Of a DNA stretch of 47,005 bases, positions 15,733 through 25,567 are shown piece after piece. Both the position numbers and the translations under genes were made by a program. Source of the DNA: Planctomyces sp. SH-PL62. Lineage in GTDB: Bacteria; Planctomycetota; Planctomycetia; Planctomycetales; Planctomycetaceae. Where the stretch lies: assembly GCA_945893045.1 (NCBI GenBank), contig CAMDEA010000053.1, forward strand, positions 1 to 47,005, given 5' to 3'. The notes beneath the pieces are model-generated. The model was not told the DNA's origin, searched no databases, and saw only the letters and a program-made list of their open reading frames with translations. The number at the start of each line of letters is the position of its first letter. The stretch's first letter is position 1.

Positions 15733-17598
15733 TTAGAACGGCCAGATCAGCGGTGCCAGCGATACGGTCACGATCATGTAGAGCAGATCGAGCGGAATGC
15801 CCATCCGCAGATAATCGCTAAAGCGATATCCGCCCGGCCCCATGACCATCAAATTGCATTGATAACCGGTCGGCGTCGCAAATCCGGCGGACGACGCCAC
15901 CATGATCGACATGATGAATGCCATCGGCTCCACGTTCAGCTTCTGCGCGGCCGCGATCGCGATCGGGAAGACCAGCACTGCCGCGGCGTTGTTCGTGATG
16001 AGTTCCGTGAGGATCATCGTTGCCAGATAGATTGCCGCGAGCACGGGCCAGGGGCCATCGCCGAAAATGTGAGCCGCGTTCGTCATCCCATCAGCGAGGA
16101 GTTTCGCAGCGCCGCTCATCTCCAGAGCTTTGCCGATGCCGAAGGACGCTCCGATGCTGATGAGGACTTCGACTTCCAGGCTTTCACGAGCTTCCCGCGC
16201 GGTGCAGCACTTGGTGAGGATCATCGCGCCGGCGGCCAAGAGCGCTGCGGTGACGAGATCGAGCAATTCAAAGCCGTTCAACAGGACCATGATCGCCAGA
16301 ATGCCGAATGCGACGGTCGCTTTTTCGTGACGCGGCGGCGCGGAATTCTGCACGCTGCTGACCAGGAAAAAGTCGCTGCGGTTTCGCATCCGACTCTCGA
16401 ACGAACGATGAGCTTCCAGCAACAGGGTGTCTCCCGATTGCAGGACGATGTCACCGATCTTGGCATTGATCCGCTCGCCGCTGCGCGCCACCGCCAGCAC
16501 GGCCGCGTCGTATTGCCGGCGGAATTGACCGTCGCGAATCGTCTTGCCAACGATCGGGCAGCGATCGGAAACCACGGCTTCGATCAAGCAACGCTGGGTT
16601 CGCGGGTCGTTGAGTTTGAAGACCTGATCGGTCGCCGGCAGCAGGCCGCGCGTCTTTTGAAGATCGACGACCGACTCCACGATGCCGACGAAGATCAAGC
16701 GATCATTGGCTTGTAGCCGTTCGGTCGGACCTACCGCCGGCAGGATGTTGTCGCCCCGCTCGATCTCCGCCAGAAATAAGCCGGGCAGATGACGCAGGCC
16801 CGCTTGCTCGATCGTCTCGCCAACGATTGCTCCGCCGGGTTGCACGATCATCTCGACGGTGTATTGCCGAGGATCATCCGACAAGCTGATCGCGGGCTTG
16901 CGGTCGGGGAGCAGCCACTTGGTGGCGACCATGATGAAGGATATGCCGACCAAAGCCGCCGGGATGCCGACCCAGGTGATCTCGAACATTCGCAATTCCG
17001 GAAAGCCGGCTTTGGTCATCAACGTCGCGACGACAATGTTCGTGCTCGTGCCGATCTTCGAGCAGCAGCCACCAAAGACCGAGGCATAGCTCAGTGGCAG
17101 ATACAGCTTCGACGGGCTGATCTTGTACTTCTTGCAGATGTCATCCACGACGGGCATGAACATCGCCACGCACGGTGTGTTGTTGAGGAACGTGCTCAGC
17201 CCCATGACCGGAAACAACAGGCGGGCTTGCGCGGCCGAGACCGACTTCGGTTGCCCGATGATCGGGCGAGTGACCATCGACATCGCTCCGGTCTGTGTCA
17301 GCCCGGCCACAACCACAAACAACACCGCCACCGTGAGCATCGCGTCGCTGCTGAATCCGGCCACGCCCTCGGCGACATTGGGCAGGTTCCGCACCATGAC
17401 CATTGGTGGCAGGTTGGGGTTGCCCTTGAAGAGTGGATTCGGGACTTGGCGCTGACCCGCGAAGAGTCCGGCCACCAGGACCAAGGTCAAGCAGCCGGTG
17501 GTGATCATGTCGGCCGCCCAGTTGCGCGCCAGCCCATAGACCATCAGCACAACGACCAACAGAGTGAACCACAATTCCCAGGATTGTCCGAAAAGCAT
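15733..17598 (-). CDS. SLC13/DASS-type anion transporter with TrkA-C-like domains
   Basis: A 621-residue inner-membrane protein. Two halves with many hydrophobic helices (about residues 5-215 and 405-621) flank a soluble region of about 190 residues with two RCK_C/TrkA-C-like repeats (VEMIVQPGGAIVGETIEQAG and LIEAVVSDRCPIVGKTIRDG). Signature loops are FLNNTPCVAMFMP in the first half and LITNNAAAVLVFP plus SSAGFATPTGYQCNLMV in the second, as in SLC13/ArsB-like transporters. The family moves sulfate or dicarboxylates with Na+; sulfate is a fair guess for this RCK-bearing branch. GGAGG precedes the start. Confidence 0.9.
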   Translation of the reverse strand: MLFGQSWELWFTLLVVVLMVYGLARNWAADMITTGCLTLVLVAGLFAGQRQVPNPLFKGNPNLPPMVMVRNLPNVAEGVAGFSSDAMLTVAVLFVVVAGLTQTGAMSMVTRPIIGQPKSVSAAQARLLFPVMGLSTFLNNTPCVAMFMPVVDDICKKYKISPSKLYLPLSYASVFGGCCSKIGTSTNIVVATLMTKAGFPELRMFEITWVGIPAALVGISFIMVATKWLLPDRKPAISLSDDPRQYTVEMIVQPGGAIVGETIEQAGLRHLPGLFLAEIERGDNILPAVGPTERLQANDRLIFVGIVESVVDLQKTRGLLPATDQVFKLNDPRTQRCLIEAVVSDRCPIVGKTIRDGQFRRQYDAAVLAVARSGERINAKIGDIVLQSGDTLLLEAHRSFESRMRNRSDFFLVSSVQNSAPPRHEKATVAFGILAIMVLLNGFELLDLVTAALLAAGAMILTKCCTAREARESLEVEVLISIGASFGIGKALEMSGAAKLLADGMTNAAHIFGDGPWPVLAAIYLATMILTELITNNAAAVLVFPIAIAAAQKLNVEPMAFIMSIMVASSAGFATPTGYQCNLMVMGPGGYRFSDYLRMGIPLDLLYMIVTVSLAPLIWPF

Positions 17599-17658
17599 CG
17601 GCGAATCCTCCCTGCGAAGCCACGAATGCGAGAAACCGGCAAGCTGATCAACACCCTG

Positions 17659-19263
17659 TCACGTTCGCGTGAGCACCGCTTTCGGCGCGTCATAAGTTCG
17701 TCCGGTCGAACTCGAATCTTCGCCGACTTTATCGCACGCGAGTTGATACAGGCGGCGTCCGGCGGCGGTCGGATATTCGGTGTTGATACAGGCTTGGCAG
17801 AGCGAGTTCGGTGCGAGACCGATACTGCGGGCGATCGCACTGACCGGCAGATAGCGCAGTGAGTCGGCTCCGATCGCGCGTGCCATCTCGGTTTCCATTT
17901 CCGGGGTGAGTTCCGTTGCTCCATGCATGAAACGGGGAGCGAACAGCTCTTTCATCGTGCTCATGTCGATGCCGTAAAAGCAGGGCGAAATAATGGGCGG
18001 GCAGGCGACGCGAATATGAACTTCCTTGGCTCGCCCCCGTTCGCGGATTTGGGAGACCAGCGCTTTCATTGTCGTCGAACGGACGATCGTGTCTTCGACC
18101 AACAATACCTTTTTGCCTTCGAGGACGTCGGGCAGCGGCGTGTATTTCGCGCGGACCTTGTCGGCGCGATTGACGCTCTCAATGAACGTGCGGCCGACGT
18201 ACCGATTGCGGATCAGGCCTTCGAGACTCGGCACGTTCAGTTGATACGCCATGCTGTCCGCGGCGGCCTTCGCAGTGTCGGGAACCGGGACGACGATCGT
18301 GTCCTGGTCGATGTCGATGTGCTCCTGCCGAGCCAACTCCTCGCCCAATCGCTTGCGAGTCAGATAGACGCTGCGGTCGTCGAGGTTGCTGCACACGTTG
18401 GCGAAGTAGATCCACTCGAAGAAGCAATGCGCCTGCTTTGGACTCTCCGCGAACCGGCGTTCAAATTCGATCTTGCCGTTCTGGATGATGATGGCCGTGC
18501 CGGGGGGCAGGCTGCGAATCTGCGAATCCCGAAAACCCATGTTCGCGAGGGCGACGCTTTCGCTGGCGGCGGCGAACAGCGGCCCGTCGATGGCGTAGCA
18601 CAGCGGCCGAATCCCCAGCGGATCGCGGGCGACGAACATATCCCCCAGCGAGTTCAAGAAGACGATGTTGTAAGCCCCATCAAACCGCCGCGCGAGGTTC
18701 GACAGCACTTCTAGCAGATCGGGGTGAGTCCCCCCCTTGGAGATCTTGATCTCCTGGCAAAGCAGGTGCATCAGGATTTCGGTGTCGGTCTCGCGAGCCA
18801 GGTAAAAGTCGGGATTCTGCAGAACTTCCTCGCGTAGCTCCGGGTAGTTCGCCAACTGCCCGTTGAAGGCGAAGCTAAACCATTTCGACTTCTCGATGTG
18901 ATGCCGCTCGAACGGCTGTGCGTAGCTGCGGTCATCCTTGCCGCAGGTGGCGTAGCGGACGTGGCCAATGGCGGCCGAGCCAGCGTAGTCGGACATTAAC
19001 GCTTCGAAATCTTCACGCTTATTGAGCTGAAAGACCTCAGCCACAGAGCCGACTTCCTTGTGCGTGTCGATGCGTTGGTTGCGATCCGCACTGTAGGACG
19101 TCATGCCAGCCGCGAGTTGCCCGCGGTTCTGAATATCCAAGAGCAGTCGCGGAATTAGCCGGGAGGTTTGCTCCAGCCCTTCCTTGGGTGTCAAATCGCT
19201 GCGGCCCCGATTAGGAAGATGATAAACCGCCGCGACGCCGCATTCGTGATGCAGTTCCGACAT
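17659..19263 (-). CDS. purF: Amidophosphoribosyltransferase
   Basis: PurF, the first committed step of purine synthesis (PRPP + glutamine to phosphoribosylamine). ATG 19263 is chosen because it places the catalytic Cys in [13 protein letters not shown], so a 7-residue propeptide would be removed; a longer frame upstream has no family similarity. The protein has an N-terminal Ntn glutaminase domain ([21 protein letters not shown]) and a phosphoribosyltransferase domain with the PRPP loop [18 protein letters not shown]. Cysteines in [14 protein letters not shown] and LCQAC match the iron-sulfur ligand pattern of the Bacillus-type enzyme. Length 534. It is divergent from proB across a large palindrome. 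Confidence 0.96.
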   Translation of the reverse strand: MSELHHECGVAAVYHLPNRGRSDLTPKEGLEQTSRLIPRLLLDIQNRGQLAAGMTSYSADRNQRIDTHKEVGSVAEVFQLNKREDFEALMSDYAGSAAIGHVRYATCGKDDRSYAQPFERHHIEKSKWFSFAFNGQLANYPELREEVLQNPDFYLARETDTEILMHLLCQEIKISKGGTHPDLLEVLSNLARRFDGAYNIVFLNSLGDMFVARDPLGIRPLCYAIDGPLFAAASESVALANMGFRDSQIRSLPPGTAIIIQNGKIEFERRFAESPKQAHCFFEWIYFANVCSNLDDRSVYLTRKRLGEELARQEHIDIDQDTIVVPVPDTAKAAADSMAYQLNVPSLEGLIRNRYVGRTFIESVNRADKVRAKYTPLPDVLEGKKVLLVEDTIVRSTTMKALVSQIRERGRAKEVHIRVACPPIISPCFYGIDMSTMKELFAPRFMHGATELTPEMETEMARAIGADSLRYLPVSAIARSIGLAPNSLCQACINTEYPTAAGRRLYQLACDKVGEDSSSTGRTYDAPKAVLTRT

Positions 19264-19351
19264 GAATCGTCCCGCTAAATAAGTTGGTGAAGAGCGAAAG
19301 CGGCGGGATGATAACGGCCTCTCCGAAGCGAAACCAACCACTCAGAACGAA

Positions 19352-19440
19352 GGGGTCGGGAGTCTTTTTCAGGTCGGCCACAGGGGAGTTTCGGACGGTT
19401 CTGTGAGTTGCGGGCCGACCTGAAAAAGACTCCCGACCCC
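19352..19440. repeat. Perfect 28-bp palindrome between divergent purF and proB
   Basis: The arms 19352-19379 (GGGGTCGGGAGTCTTTTTCA and onward) and 19413-19440 are perfect complements around a 33-base loop. It lies upstream of both purF (-) and proB (+), so it cannot be a simple 3' terminator for either. Its GGGGTC ends resemble the element at 25140-25266 and the REP-type elements mobilised by RAYT transposases in other bacteria (inference). Confidence 0.88.
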
Positions 19441-19530
19441 GTCGCGTCACCCAGCCACTTTCACCGCAGCCACCCTTCTTCTACATATCGCATCACGAAA
19501 TCGACCTCCCTCCAGAGATTGACGAGCCCG

Positions 19531-20673
19531 ATGAAACTCGCCCCGACAACCGATCGCCGCGCCGTCATCGACTCCGCCAAGACGATCGTCGTGAAAGTCG
19601 GCACGAACGTGCTGTCGAAAGACGACGACACGCTCGACCTCGACCGCATCGAATCGCTGTGCGATCAAGTGCTGCGGATTCTGGATTCAGGCCGCAAAGT
19701 TGTGATGGTCAGCAGCGGCGCGATCGGAGCGGGCATGGGATTGCTGAAGTTGAAGCACCGACCGAAAGACTTGCCGCACCTGCAAGCGGCAGCGGCGGTC
19801 GGTCAGGCGCATCTCATCCGTCTCTACAACGATTGTCTGCAACGCCGAGGCTATTCCGCCGCGCAACTGTTGCTGACCGCCAACGACTTCAAGAGCCGTA
19901 CGCGGTATCTCAACGTGCGGAACACGCTCAACACGTTGTTCGAATACAAAGTCGTGCCGATCATCAACGAGAACGACACGGTCAGCATCGCCGAGATCAA
20001 ATTCGGCGACAACGACCAACTCGCCGCGATGGTGACTGGCCTGATGGACTCGCCGCTGCTGGTGATCCTGAGCGTCGTCGCCGGGCTGTACGACGGCGAC
20101 CCCGCTAAGTCCGGCAGCAAATTGATTCCGTTGGTCGCCTCGTGGGACGCTGCGCTGCGCACGCTGGCCGTCGAATCGAAAAGCGCGCGCGGGACGGGTG
20201 GGATGCAATCGAAGCTCGATGCGGTGCGCATCGCGACGGCCGTCGGCGAAGATGTCATCATCGCCGACGGCACGCAGCCCAGAGCGCTCGATGAGATTCT
20301 CTCCGGCCAGGAGATCGGCACGCTGTTCCTCGGCAAGCACAAAGCGGTCCCGGCCTGGAAGCGTTGGATCGGTTTCACGGTCAAACCGAAAGGCCGGTTC
20401 CGGCTGGATGCCGGAGCACGCCGCGCGGTCGAGCATCAAGGCAAATCGCTGCTGGCCGCCGGCATCAAATCGGTCGTCGGAGAATTCGCTCGCGGCGAAG
20501 TCGTCGCGCTGGAAGACGAACATGGAGAAGAGTTCGCTCGCGGGCTGACGAATTTCGATTCGCGCGAAACGCGGCTCGTCGCCGGCAAAAAGACCGCCGA
20601 GATTGCAAAGGTTTTGGGCGACGTCCCGTATGCCGAGGTCATCCATCGGGACAACCTTGTCGTGACGGTTTGA
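19531..20673 (+). CDS. proB: Glutamate 5-kinase
   Basis: First enzyme of proline synthesis, phosphorylating glutamate at the gamma-carboxyl. ATG 19531 gives MKLAPTT... and then [15 protein letters not shown], the family start; an upstream in-frame extension is translated repeat sequence. The 380-residue protein has the amino-acid kinase domain ([53 protein letters not shown]) and a C-terminal PUA domain (about residues 285-375). No proA follows within the window; the next gene is unrelated. Confidence 0.96.
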   Translation: MKLAPTTDRRAVIDSAKTIVVKVGTNVLSKDDDTLDLDRIESLCDQVLRILDSGRKVVMVSSGAIGAGMGLLKLKHRPKDLPHLQAAAAVGQAHLIRLYNDCLQRRGYSAAQLLLTANDFKSRTRYLNVRNTLNTLFEYKVVPIINENDTVSIAEIKFGDNDQLAAMVTGLMDSPLLVILSVVAGLYDGDPAKSGSKLIPLVASWDAALRTLAVESKSARGTGGMQSKLDAVRIATAVGEDVIIADGTQPRALDEILSGQEIGTLFLGKHKAVPAWKRWIGFTVKPKGRFRLDAGARRAVEHQGKSLLAAGIKSVVGEFARGEVVALEDEHGEEFARGLTNFDSRETRLVAGKKTAEIAKVLGDVPYAEVIHRDNLVVTV

Positions 20674-20804
20674 TCGGCTTCGATCACTGACGTGTCTAAC
20701 GGTTCCGACTCTGACGGTCGCGCAATCTTTCTGGCGTCAAACTTTGCCGGCTGACTCAGGGAATCCGGTTCTCCGAATTCTTCCCGCCGTGAGGAAGTTG
20801 CGCG

Positions 20805-20990
20805 TCGTCGTCGTGGCAACGATTGATCGCGATGCTCCGTTGTTAGCGGACATAGGCGTCGCAACGGCCGAGTGAGGATTCGAGCGGATTTGCCGAAGAG
20901 TTGTCGAATATGACCAGGAAGGATTTTCGAGGTGGTAGCGCCTCGCACTGTCTTGACGACAAGACCTGATCCGCGAAAGGAAGCACGGCT
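20805..20990 (+). promoter_or_regulatory. Upstream block shared by the two giant repeat-protein genes
   Basis: The 317-base gap after proB has no convincing gene. Its last 190 bases are closely similar to 25380-25567, upstream of the second giant gene (shared pieces include GCCGAAGAGTTGTCGAATATG and GATTTTCGAGGTGGTAGCGC). The block ends in the ribosome-binding site GCGAAAGGA before GTG. A short frame begins at an ATG inside it (MTRKDFRGGSASH, about 19 codons) and stops before the gene. It probably holds the promoter, but no clear -10/-35 pair was found. Confidence 0.6.
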
Positions 20991-23900
20991 GTGATTATTA
21001 ACTCATGGATTGAGCGTATCGGTCAGTCACTCAAACGGAGTTCTCGGCGAAAAACCGATCAGCGAAACGGCGTCGCCTCTGCGGGGGAACGGCTGGAGGA
21101 AAGGTCGCTCCTGTCTGCCCAGGCGTTCTTCTTGAACGGCGTCATCGACATCGCGCTGGGTCCGACCGACAGCGTTGCCGTGACCGAGAACCCGGTGGCT
21201 CCCGGCACCGTGCAGATTGTGATCAACGGCACTCCGGCCGCAGCCTTCCCGATCGTTTCAGCCAGCGCGGTCACCAAGGTCTCGATCACCGGCGGCGACG
21301 ATGCGAATCTGATCGACCTGACCGGCATCACGTCCGCGGTCTTCAATAACGCCGCGTTGAGCATCGTGGCTCACGGTGGGAACGGAGCCGACACGCTGTT
21401 GGGCAGCGACAGCCTGGCCGACAGTCTGGATGGCGGTCACGGAGCCGACTCGATCGACGGCAATGGCCTCAACGACACACTGCTGGGCGATGACGGCGAC
21501 GACACGATCAACGGTGGCACCGGCGACGACAGCATTGATGCTGGCGACGGACAGGATGTCGTCGATGGCAACGACGGCAACGACACGATCATTGCCGGGG
21601 ACGGCCAAGACTCGATCACTGGCTCGGCCGGCAATGACAGCCTCAACGGTGAAGACGGGGCTGACACGCTCCTGGGCGGCGACGGCGACGACACGCTGAA
21701 CGGCGGCGCGGACAATGATTCGCTCGACGGCCAGAACGGCAACGACTCGCTGTTGGGTGGTGCGAGCAACGACACGATCAATGGCGGCAGTGGAGACGAT
21801 ACCGCCGACGGACAAGGGGGCACGGACAGCCTGCTGGGCGGCGTCGGTAACGATTCGTTGAATGGCGGCGACGGCCATGACTCGATCACTGGCGAGGTGG
21901 GCAACGACACCTTGAATGGATCAGCCGGCAATGACACGCTGGATGGGGCTGACGGCGATGATTCCATCCTGGGTGGTTCCGGAAATGACGCCCTCTTCGG
22001 TTCCGCCGGAAACGACACTGTTCGTGGCCAATCCGGCAACGATTCGATTCTCGGCGGTGGCGGAGCCGATCAGCTCAATGGTGACGCCGGCAACGATCTC
22101 ATCGACGGAGGTGTTCCCACGGTCTCCGTAGATGACGTGGCTGTCACCGAAGGGACCGGCGGGACCAACAACGCCGTGTTCACGCTGACGCTCAGCAGCA
22201 CCACTCTGTTGCCCGTGACGGTGATGTTCTCCACATCAGACGGCACGGCCACTCAAGGCAGCGACTACACCGCAGTGGTCAACCAGCCCGTGAACTTCGC
22301 TCCCGGCACGCTGACTCAGACGATCAGCATTCCCATCACGACAGACAACGTCATCGAACCGGACGAAGTATTCTTCGTCAATCTGTCGAATGCCGTCAAT
22401 GCGTCGATCTTTGATGGACTGGGGCAAGGTGCCATTCTTGACGACGATAACCCAGGCCCCGACGTGAGCATCGGTTTGAATTTTACCGGCTCAACGTTCG
22501 CCAGCAGCGGCTTTATTCCCCCCGATACGATGGGAACGGTTGGTCCGAATCACATTGTCGAAATCCTCAACGGTGTGTTTGCGATCTATGACAAAACAAC
22601 CGGTGCCGTATTGCAGCGGACAACCTTGGATCAATTCTGGATGAGCACCGGAGTGGCCGGTCCGTTCGGCACGTTTGACTCACGGATTGTTTTTGATCCC
22701 ACGTCACAACGGTATTTCGCGACCGCCGAGAATTTTGGTTCTGGTGCCAATGGCGGCGGCAACTCCATCTTCGTCGGCGTCTCGATCACTTCGGACCCAA
22801 CGGCCGGCTTCCGAGCAACACGATTTGTCGCCGACTCTTCGGGAGTCGCATTCAATGACTATCCGACAATGTCCATCGACGCGGATGGCATGTATCTCGC
22901 GACCAACAATTTCGGAGCCGGATTCGATGTCTCGATCTTCTCGATTCCCAAAAGCGATCTGCTGTTGCCGATTCCCTCCGTGGCAAACATCAGCCGGTTC
23001 GAGAATTTGAATTCGGGTCTGTTTGGCGACTCGATCCAAGCGTCTCTGGACTTCGGTGCCTCCGATGGCCGAGCCGCGCTGTTGTCGGTCGGCAATGGCA
23101 ATCTGATCCGCACGAATATCCTTGGCGCTGGCGGGCCGGGAGCAACTTTGCAGGCCCCGACGCCCATCGCGGTCAATCCCTTTTCGCCCGCTCCTCCCGG
23201 CGATCAACCCGGCGGTGGGCCGACAATTGAGAACGTCTCGCCGCGATTCACCGGCAACGTGGTCGAAGTGGGAGACAGCTTGTGGGGTATCCACACCGTC
23301 TTGGATAACGCAACCGGCAACTCGGCGATTCGCTGGTATGAAATTGATGAAGTCACGAACGCCGTCCTGCAACAAGGTGACTTCGGCGATCCGACCATTG
23401 ACTATTTGGACCCGTCGATTGCCGTCAACGCGGCCGGCACCGTGGTCATTGGAGCCACTGGCACCGGGAGTGGTCCTGGCGAGTTTCCCAGCTCTTACGC
23501 GTTCGTCGGACAAACAACCGCGGGAACAACGGCCTTTGGGCCGCGGATCCTGCTCCAGGCAGGAACCTCGACTTACTTCGCGGGCGGCGGACGTAATCGG
23601 TGGGGGGACTACAGTGCGACGGTGGTAGATCCCGTCAATCCTACCTCCTTCTGGACATTTCAAGAGATTGCGATCGGCCCCTCGGACTGGGCCGTTCAAA
23701 TCACGCAATTGATCGTAACCCCAATGGCCCCGCCCCCGCCTCCACCGCCACCGTTCGTTGCGGCTGCGGGCGACACGTTGACGGGCGGAGACGGTGAGGA
23801 CACGCTGCTGGGATCTGAAGCAGATGACGTCATCAACGGCAGCGGCGGCAATGACTCACTCGTCGGAAGTGGCGGCAACGACTCCATCACGGCCGGCAGC

Positions 23901-25124
23901 GGCAGCGACGTCTTGGATGGAGGCGTCGGTGATGACACGCTCGCCGGACAAGGTGGCAAAGACACGGTGATCGGTGGCGACGGCGATGACATCTTCCAAT
24001 GGAGCGCCGCCGGTGACGGCGTGGACTTGGTCAGCAGCCTGGGTGGCTTCGATCAGATGCAGATCACCGCGACGAGTGCCGCCGAAACGGTCTCGATCAG
24101 CAAGCTCGGCCCACGCATCCAAGTCACATCGGGCGGCAACGTGCTGACGGTCAACACGGACATCCACGTCATCACGATGGATCTCGGCAACGGCGATGAC
24201 GTGGTCACGATCGGCGACCTCTCTGGAGTTGCACAGACCGTGCTGACCATCAACGGCGGAGACGGCAACGACAACTTCAACGCGAGTGCCAGCGTGATGG
24301 GCGTGGTCCGTTTGCAACTCAACGGCGAGGCCGGCAACGACTCGATCACTGGCAGCGCGAGCGACGACACGATCAGTGGCGGAGCCGGGCGTGACACACT
24401 GCTCGGTGGAAACGGCAACGATGCGATCTTCGGCGGCGCGGATCACGACGCGATCAATGGTGGTACCGGAGACGACTCCATCACCGGCGATGACGGCAAC
24501 GACACGCTCGCCGGCGGCGACGGCAACGACACGTTGCAGGGCGGACTCGGTAACGATTCGCTCACGGCCCAAGCGGGGGACGACTCGCTCGACGGTGCCG
24601 AAGGACGCGACACACTGCTGGGAGGTGACGGCAACGACTCGCTCGATGCCGGCGACGGCAAGGATTTCCTCACTGGTGGTAATGGCGATGACACGCTCGA
24701 CGGCGGACGTAACGATGACACCGTCTTTGGCGATGCTGGAGCCGATACGATCCGTGGCAATCACGGCAACGATTCGATCGACGCCGGAACGGGCGACGAC
24801 ACGGTCAACGGCGGCGACGGCAATGACATCATCGCGGGCGGCGACGGCAACGACCTGATGACCGGAGGCGACGGCGACGACATCCTCAATGGTGCGGCCG
24901 GCAACGATACGCTCACCGGCAGCGATGGCAACGACATCCTCGCCGGCGGCAGCGGCAACGACATCGTGCTCGGCGACGATGGCGACGACACCATCAAAGG
25001 CAACGGCGGCAGCAACACGCTGGCCGGGGGCCAAGGCAACGACTCGATCGTCGGTGCCGTGGGTGAGATCAACGAGAACTTCGTGCTCGCCGACGATCTG
25101 CTGAAGAAGCTCGATCTGCTGTAG
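20991..25124 (+). CDS. Giant secreted RTX-like / Calx-beta repeat protein, copy 1
   Basis: A 1377-residue extracellular protein starting at GTG 20991 (AAAGGA 10 bases upstream). Residues 1-45 hold the planctomycete N-terminal motif, a basic stretch then LEERSLLSA. RTX-like Asp/Gly nonapeptides (GGDGDDTLNGG type) form blocks at about 128-373, 926-1000 and 1113-1353 and should bind Ca2+. A Calx-beta domain lies at about 377-488 (VSVDDVAVTEG...DGTATQGSDYTA). A propeller-like region of unknown function spans about 492-911 (PPDTMGTVGPNHIVEILNG), followed by a Pro run and a beta-rich domain at 1003-1113. The C-terminus is ENFVLADDLLKKLDLL. It is tandemly duplicated. Probably an adhesin or cell-surface protein. 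Confidence 0.88.
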   Translation: MIINSWIERIGQSLKRSSRRKTDQRNGVASAGERLEERSLLSAQAFFLNGVIDIALGPTDSVAVTENPVAPGTVQIVINGTPAAAFPIVSASAVTKVSITGGDDANLIDLTGITSAVFNNAALSIVAHGGNGADTLLGSDSLADSLDGGHGADSIDGNGLNDTLLGDDGDDTINGGTGDDSIDAGDGQDVVDGNDGNDTIIAGDGQDSITGSAGNDSLNGEDGADTLLGGDGDDTLNGGADNDSLDGQNGNDSLLGGASNDTINGGSGDDTADGQGGTDSLLGGVGNDSLNGGDGHDSITGEVGNDTLNGSAGNDTLDGADGDDSILGGSGNDALFGSAGNDTVRGQSGNDSILGGGGADQLNGDAGNDLIDGGVPTVSVDDVAVTEGTGGTNNAVFTLTLSSTTLLPVTVMFSTSDGTATQGSDYTAVVNQPVNFAPGTLTQTISIPITTDNVIEPDEVFFVNLSNAVNASIFDGLGQGAILDDDNPGPDVSIGLNFTGSTFASSGFIPPDTMGTVGPNHIVEILNGVFAIYDKTTGAVLQRTTLDQFWMSTGVAGPFGTFDSRIVFDPTSQRYFATAENFGSGANGGGNSIFVGVSITSDPTAGFRATRFVADSSGVAFNDYPTMSIDADGMYLATNNFGAGFDVSIFSIPKSDLLLPIPSVANISRFENLNSGLFGDSIQASLDFGASDGRAALLSVGNGNLIRTNILGAGGPGATLQAPTPIAVNPFSPAPPGDQPGGGPTIENVSPRFTGNVVEVGDSLWGIHTVLDNATGNSAIRWYEIDEVTNAVLQQGDFGDPTIDYLDPSIAVNAAGTVVIGATGTGSGPGEFPSSYAFVGQTTAGTTAFGPRILLQAGTSTYFAGGGRNRWGDYSATVVDPVNPTSFWTFQEIAIGPSDWAVQITQLIVTPMAPPPPPPPPFVAAAGDTLTGGDGEDTLLGSEADDVINGSGGNDSLVGSGGNDSITAGSGSDVLDGGVGDDTLAGQGGKDTVIGGDGDDIFQWSAAGDGVDLVSSLGGFDQMQITATSAAETVSISKLGPRIQVTSGGNVLTVNTDIHVITMDLGNGDDVVTIGDLSGVAQTVLTINGGDGNDNFNASASVMGVVRLQLNGEAGNDSITGSASDDTISGGAGRDTLLGGNGNDAIFGGADHDAINGGTGDDSITGDDGNDTLAGGDGNDTLQGGLGNDSLTAQAGDDSLDGAEGRDTLLGGDGNDSLDAGDGKDFLTGGNGDDTLDGGRNDDTVFGDAGADTIRGNHGNDSIDAGTGDDTVNGGDGNDIIAGGDGNDLMTGGDGDDILNGAAGNDTLTGSDGNDILAGGSGNDIVLGDDGDDTIKGNGGSNTLAGGQGNDSIVGAVGEINENFVLADDLLKKLDLL

Positions 25125-25139
25125 CGAGCGGGGGGGGCC

Positions 25140-25266
25140 GGGGTCAGGTCTTCAAATTTCATTTTTGGCCCCGCAATCCACCCCAGACTCAATTTCCACA
25201 TCGCCATTCCAATCCACATCGCGCCCCATTCGGGGTGCCAAAAATGAAATTTGAAGACCTGACCCC
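25140..25266. repeat. Perfect 30-bp palindrome after giant gene 1
   Basis: The arms 25140-25169 (GGGGTCAGGTCTTCAAATTT and onward) and 25237-25266 are perfect complements around a 67-base loop, 15 bases after the stop codon. The GGGGTC termini match the element at 19352-19440 while the inner arm sequence differs, with both arms changed together. It could act as a terminator, and looks like a REP/RAYT-type element. Confidence 0.88.
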
Positions 25267-25379
25267 TGATCGATCCCGCGTTGGACTTTGACGGTCGCGC
25301 GGAGTTTCGGGTGTCAAACTTTGCCGACTGTGCCTGTCGAGCTGGTCGCTGCAACTCTGCTCATCGCGTGGAGACTGCT

Positions 25380-25567
25380 TGTCTTCGCGGTGGCACCGAT
25401 TGATCGCATTGCTCCGGTATTGCCGAACGTAGGCATCGCAACGGCCAAGTGAGGATTGAAACGGTTTTGCCGAAGAGTTGTCGAATATGACCCGTATGGA
25501 TTTTCGAGGTGGTAGCGCCTCGCACGGTCATGACGACAATCCCTGGTCCGCGAAAGGATGCCCGGCT
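25380..25567 (+). promoter_or_regulatory. Duplicated upstream block of giant gene 2
   Basis: Closely similar to 20805-20990. The ATG that starts a short closed frame in the first copy is here in frame with the giant gene (MTRMDFRGGSASHGHDD...), because small changes removed the stop. The ribosome-binding site GCGAAAGGA and the GTG start at 25568 are at the same distance as in copy 1, so GTG is taken as the start. No clear promoter motif. Confidence 0.6.

Noticed and set aside
21376..25050. Tandem DNA repeats in the giant genes considered as a CRISPR array or satellite
   Set aside because: The periodicity is codon-based (27 bases per nonapeptide), degenerate and fully coding; no constant repeat and unique spacer structure.
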